Positions 63,969 to 64,000 of a stretch of 64,000 nt of DNA are shown one piece after another. Below the pieces are notes generated by a model, which saw only the letters and a program-made list of their open reading frames with translations, made no database searches and had not been told where the DNA came from. Position numbers and translations under genes: made by a program. The DNA lies in contig NZ_JACOQL010000002.1 in the NCBI RefSeq assembly GCF_014490725.1, forward strand, positions 620,001 to 684,000, given 5' to 3'. The stretch's first letter is position 1; each line of letters begins with the position of its first letter. Source of the DNA: Paracoccus amoyensis. Its GTDB lineage: Bacteria; Pseudomonadota; Alphaproteobacteria; Rhodobacterales; Rhodobacteraceae.

Positions 63969-64000
63969 TATGTGAAAGCAACGATATTTTGAAGGCAGTT

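Overview
The window is 64 kb of high-GC chromosomal DNA from an alphaproteobacterium of the Rhodobacteraceae, most likely Paracoccus or a close relative (inference). The evidence is the omega-transaminase, which closely resembles the characterised Paracoccus denitrificans enzyme from memory, the gltX-gltA and SPOR-nagZ-scpA-scpB arrangements, an ornithine-lipid acyltransferase, and short intergenic repeats ending in AAAGAAGAAATC. No tRNA, rRNA, CRISPR array, integrase or insertion sequence was seen. Genes are closely packed and occur on both strands.

Layout. 0-3.5 kb (minus): urease operon ureD-ureA-hupE/ureJ-ureB-ureC, with ureC cut by the window edge and ureA apparently frameshifted near its 3' end. 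3.7-5.6 kb: ornithine-lipid acyltransferase OlsB and an AI-2E family permease. 5.7-9.1 kb: ndk, then fabD, a dead Asp/Glu racemase remnant, fabG and acpP. 9.1-12.5 kb: divergent sulfotransferase and GT14 glycosyltransferase genes, a HIT protein, and a decayed zinT behind an apparently intact Zur operator. 12.5-19.7 kb: an orphan ABC ATPase, a zf-CHCC protein, polA, a universal stress protein, miaB and a TfoX-C protein. 19.7-24.2 kb: a small tetR-SRPBCC-VOC operon, a three-cluster Fe-S (CDGSH) protein, the omega-transaminase and a methyltransferase. 24-30 kb: comEC, gltX, gltA and an SDR. 30-40 kb: aminopeptidase P with an MBL hydrolase, recJ, a frameshifted glpX, bolA, a zinc/J-domain protein, lnt and a DEAD-box helicase with a repetitive basic tail. 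40.5-49.5 kb: a CPA antiporter, argS, the cell-wall/chromosome block SPOR-nagZ-scpA-scpB, a 67-residue unknown and an RNA methyltransferase. 49.5-53.9 kb: a GT8 glycosyltransferase, an LLM oxidoreductase, an RcnB-like secreted protein and an AGCS symporter.

The most coherent accessory system is at 54.1-61.2 kb. A GntR/FCD regulator faces an NRAMP-fold transporter lacking the usual metal-binding motifs, followed by pxpA, a DUF1445/YcsI (D-glutamate-cyclase family) protein, a fused PxpB-PxpC protein and a biotin carboxylase fused to a biotinyl domain. Together these look like uptake or production of 5-oxoproline (or a similar lactam/amide) and its ATP-dependent opening. Because KipI/KipA-type proteins are homologous to the carboxyltransferase of urea carboxylase, the last two genes also resemble a split biotin-dependent carboxylase. 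A minus-strand pair (DapA-family and IlvD/Edd-family), probably for sugar-acid catabolism, closes the window behind a perfect 16-bp palindrome.

Two conserved genes (ureA, glpX) each lack what looks like a single G. That may be real decay or a consensus error in the assembly, and read-level data would settle it.
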